A stretch of DNA of 7,691 nucleotides. Source: Leclercia sp. UBA7405 (GTDB lineage: Bacteria; Pseudomonadota; Gammaproteobacteria; Enterobacterales; Enterobacteriaceae). The notes beneath the pieces were generated by a model, which saw nothing but the letters and a program-made list of their open reading frames with translations, was not told the DNA's origin and did not search any database. The stretch is from contig DKMV01000103.1 in assembly GCA_002469605.1 (NCBI GenBank), positions 1-7,691 on the forward strand, written 5' to 3'. Numbering within the stretch: the first letter of the stretch is position 1; every line of letters begins with the position of its first letter. The position numbers were made by a program, and so were the translations under genes. This document shows, in pieces, positions 5,796-7,691 of the stretch.

Positions 5796-7118
5796 TTGTT
5801 TCTCGCACAAGAAATTATTCGTAAAAAACGTGATGGGCACGCCTTAAGCGACGAAGAGATCCGCTTCTTTATCAACGGCATTCGTGACAACACCATCTCT
5901 GAAGGGCAGATTGCCGCCCTGGCGATGACCATTTTCTTCCACGATATGGCGATGCCGGAACGCGTTTCGCTGACCATGGCGATGCGGGATTCAGGAACCG
6001 TTCTGGACTGGAAGAGCCTTAACCTGAATGGCCCGATCGTGGACAAACACTCCACCGGCGGCGTGGGCGATGTGACGTCCCTGATGCTCGGCCCGATGGT
6101 GGCAGCCTGCGGCGGCTATATTCCGATGATCTCCGGGCGCGGCCTGGGGCATACCGGCGGCACGCTCGACAAACTGGAGGCGATCCCGGGCTTTGACATC
6201 TTCCCGGATGACAACCGCTTCCGTGAAATTATTAAAGACGTTGGTGTGGCGATTATCGGCCAGACCAGCTCTCTCGCCCCGGCGGACAAACGCTTTTACG
6301 CCACCCGCGACATCACCGCCACCGTGGACTCCATCCCGCTGATCACCGCCTCTATCCTTGCCAAAAAGCTGGCGGAAGGGCTGGATGCGCTGGTAATGGA
6401 TGTGAAAGTGGGCAGCGGCGCCTTTATGCCGACCTATGAACTCTCGGCGGCACTGGCCGAAGCGATCGTTGGCGTCGCCAACGGCGCGGGCGTGCGCACT
6501 ACGGCCCTGCTGACCGACATGAACCAGGTGCTCGCCTCCAGCGCGGGTAACGCGGTTGAAGTGCGCGAAGCGGTGCAGTTCCTCACCGGTGAATACCGTA
6601 ACCCGCGCCTGTTCGACGTCACCATGGCCCTGTGCGTGGAGATGCTCATCTCCGGCAATCTGGCGAAAGACGACGCCGAGGCGCGTACCAAACTGCAGGC
6701 GGTGCTGGATAACGGCAAAGCGGCGGAGATCTTCGGGCGGATGGTGGCGGCGCAGAAAGGCCCGACCGATTTCGTGGAGAATTACGCCAAATACCTGCCG
6801 TCCGCGACCCTGAGCAAAGCGGTCTATGCGGATACCGAAGGTTTTGTCAGCGCCATGGATACCCGCGCGCTGGGCATGGCGGTGGTGTCGATGGGCGGCG
6901 GCCGTCGTCAGGCATCGGACACTATTGATTACAGCGTCGGCTTTACCGACATGGCCCGGCTGGGCGACAGCGTTGACGGACAGCGTCCGCTGGCGGTGAT
7001 CCACGCGAAAGACGAAGCCAGCTGGCAGGATGCGGCTCAGGCGGTAAAAGCGGCAATTAAGCTTGACGATAGCGCGCCGGAAAGCACGCCAACGGTCTAT
7101 CGTCGCATCACTGAATAG
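5796..7118 (+). CDS. deoA: Thymidine phosphorylase
   Basis: DeoA converts thymidine (or deoxyuridine) and phosphate to the base and 2-deoxyribose-1-phosphate. The protein is 440 aa, the full E. coli length. It has the phosphate-binding loop KHSTGGVGD (84-92, including His85), the family signature [16 protein letters not shown] (113-128), and the pyrimidine-binding residues Arg171, Ser186 and Lys190. The start is TTG at 5796 ([10 protein letters not shown]), as in E. coli deoA from memory, with GGGGG at 5786-5790 five bases upstream. No ATG gives a full-length protein. The rare start codon probably lowers translation relative to deoC. Its product feeds deoB directly downstream. Confidence 0.98.
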   Translation: MFLAQEIIRKKRDGHALSDEEIRFFINGIRDNTISEGQIAALAMTIFFHDMAMPERVSLTMAMRDSGTVLDWKSLNLNGPIVDKHSTGGVGDVTSLMLGPMVAACGGYIPMISGRGLGHTGGTLDKLEAIPGFDIFPDDNRFREIIKDVGVAIIGQTSSLAPADKRFYATRDITATVDSIPLITASILAKKLAEGLDALVMDVKVGSGAFMPTYELSAALAEAIVGVANGAGVRTTALLTDMNQVLASSAGNAVEVREAVQFLTGEYRNPRLFDVTMALCVEMLISGNLAKDDAEARTKLQAVLDNGKAAEIFGRMVAAQKGPTDFVENYAKYLPSATLSKAVYADTEGFVSAMDTRALGMAVVSMGGGRRQASDTIDYSVGFTDMARLGDSVDGQRPLAVIHAKDEASWQDAAQAVKAAIKLDDSAPESTPTVYRRITE

Positions 7119-7121
7119 CTG

Positions 7122-7127
7122 TATACT
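7122..7127 (+). promoter_or_regulatory. Possible internal promoter before deoB (-10 only)
   Basis: TATACT is a near-perfect -10 hexamer lying 44 bp before deoB. No recognisable -35 stands at 16-18 bp. In E. coli deoB and deoD can be expressed separately in response to purine nucleosides from an internal promoter, so a site here would make sense, but the sequence alone gives only half of one. Confidence 0.3.
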
Positions 7128-7155
7128 GATCTGATCGCTCATTTTTAAGCACTAA

Positions 7156-7691
<536 letters not shown>

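Noticed and set aside
5991..7142. Minus-strand open frame of 383 codons opposite deoA
   Set aside because: Antisense shadow of a highly conserved GC-rich gene, with His/Arg-rich low-complexity character and no family motif.

Overview
This is a conserved chromosomal segment from an Enterobacteriaceae bacterium. The proteins read as close relatives of E. coli K-12 proteins recalled from memory, and the gene order matches the E. coli prfC-osmY-ytjA-yjjU-yjjV-...-deoC-deoA-deoB region. The GC-rich codon use of most genes and the details of the intergenic DNA suggest an Enterobacter/Leclercia/Klebsiella-type relative rather than E. coli itself. The exact genus cannot be fixed from the window. All genes lie on the + strand.

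Left part (1-2600): the 3' four-fifths of prfC (peptide chain release factor 3) ends in a clear hairpin. It is followed by a 300-bp regulatory region carrying a sigma-S-like promoter and a structured leader, then osmY, a periplasmic protein with two BON domains. Next comes ytjA, a 53-aa membrane protein with a very strong ribosome binding site, closed by a good intrinsic terminator.

Middle (2599-4457): yjjU (patatin-like phospholipase family) and yjjV (TatD-family metal-dependent hydrolase) overlap by 4 bases and both start with GTG, so they form a tight two-gene unit.

Right part (4458-7691): a 502-bp intergenic region leads into the deo operon for deoxyribonucleoside catabolism. deoA (thymidine phosphorylase) releases deoxyribose-1-phosphate, deoB (phosphopentomutase, cut by the window edge) converts it to the 5-phosphate, and deoC (deoxyribose-phosphate aldolase) splits that into acetaldehyde and glyceraldehyde-3-phosphate. 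The control region can be read almost site by site. It has a DeoR operator at a P1-like position, two CRP sites 53 bp apart with a CytR-type palindrome between them, and a second DeoR operator overlapping the P2 -10 element.

The most notable difference from E. coli is that the minus-strand yjjI-yjjW pair (glycyl-radical enzyme and its activase), which in E. coli sits between yjjV and deoC, is absent. The two DeoR operators are therefore only 174 bp apart, against about 600 bp in E. coli, and the right half of the P2 operator is degraded. I see no mobile element, CRISPR array, tRNA or rRNA, and no novel multi-gene system. The interest lies in the regulatory DNA.
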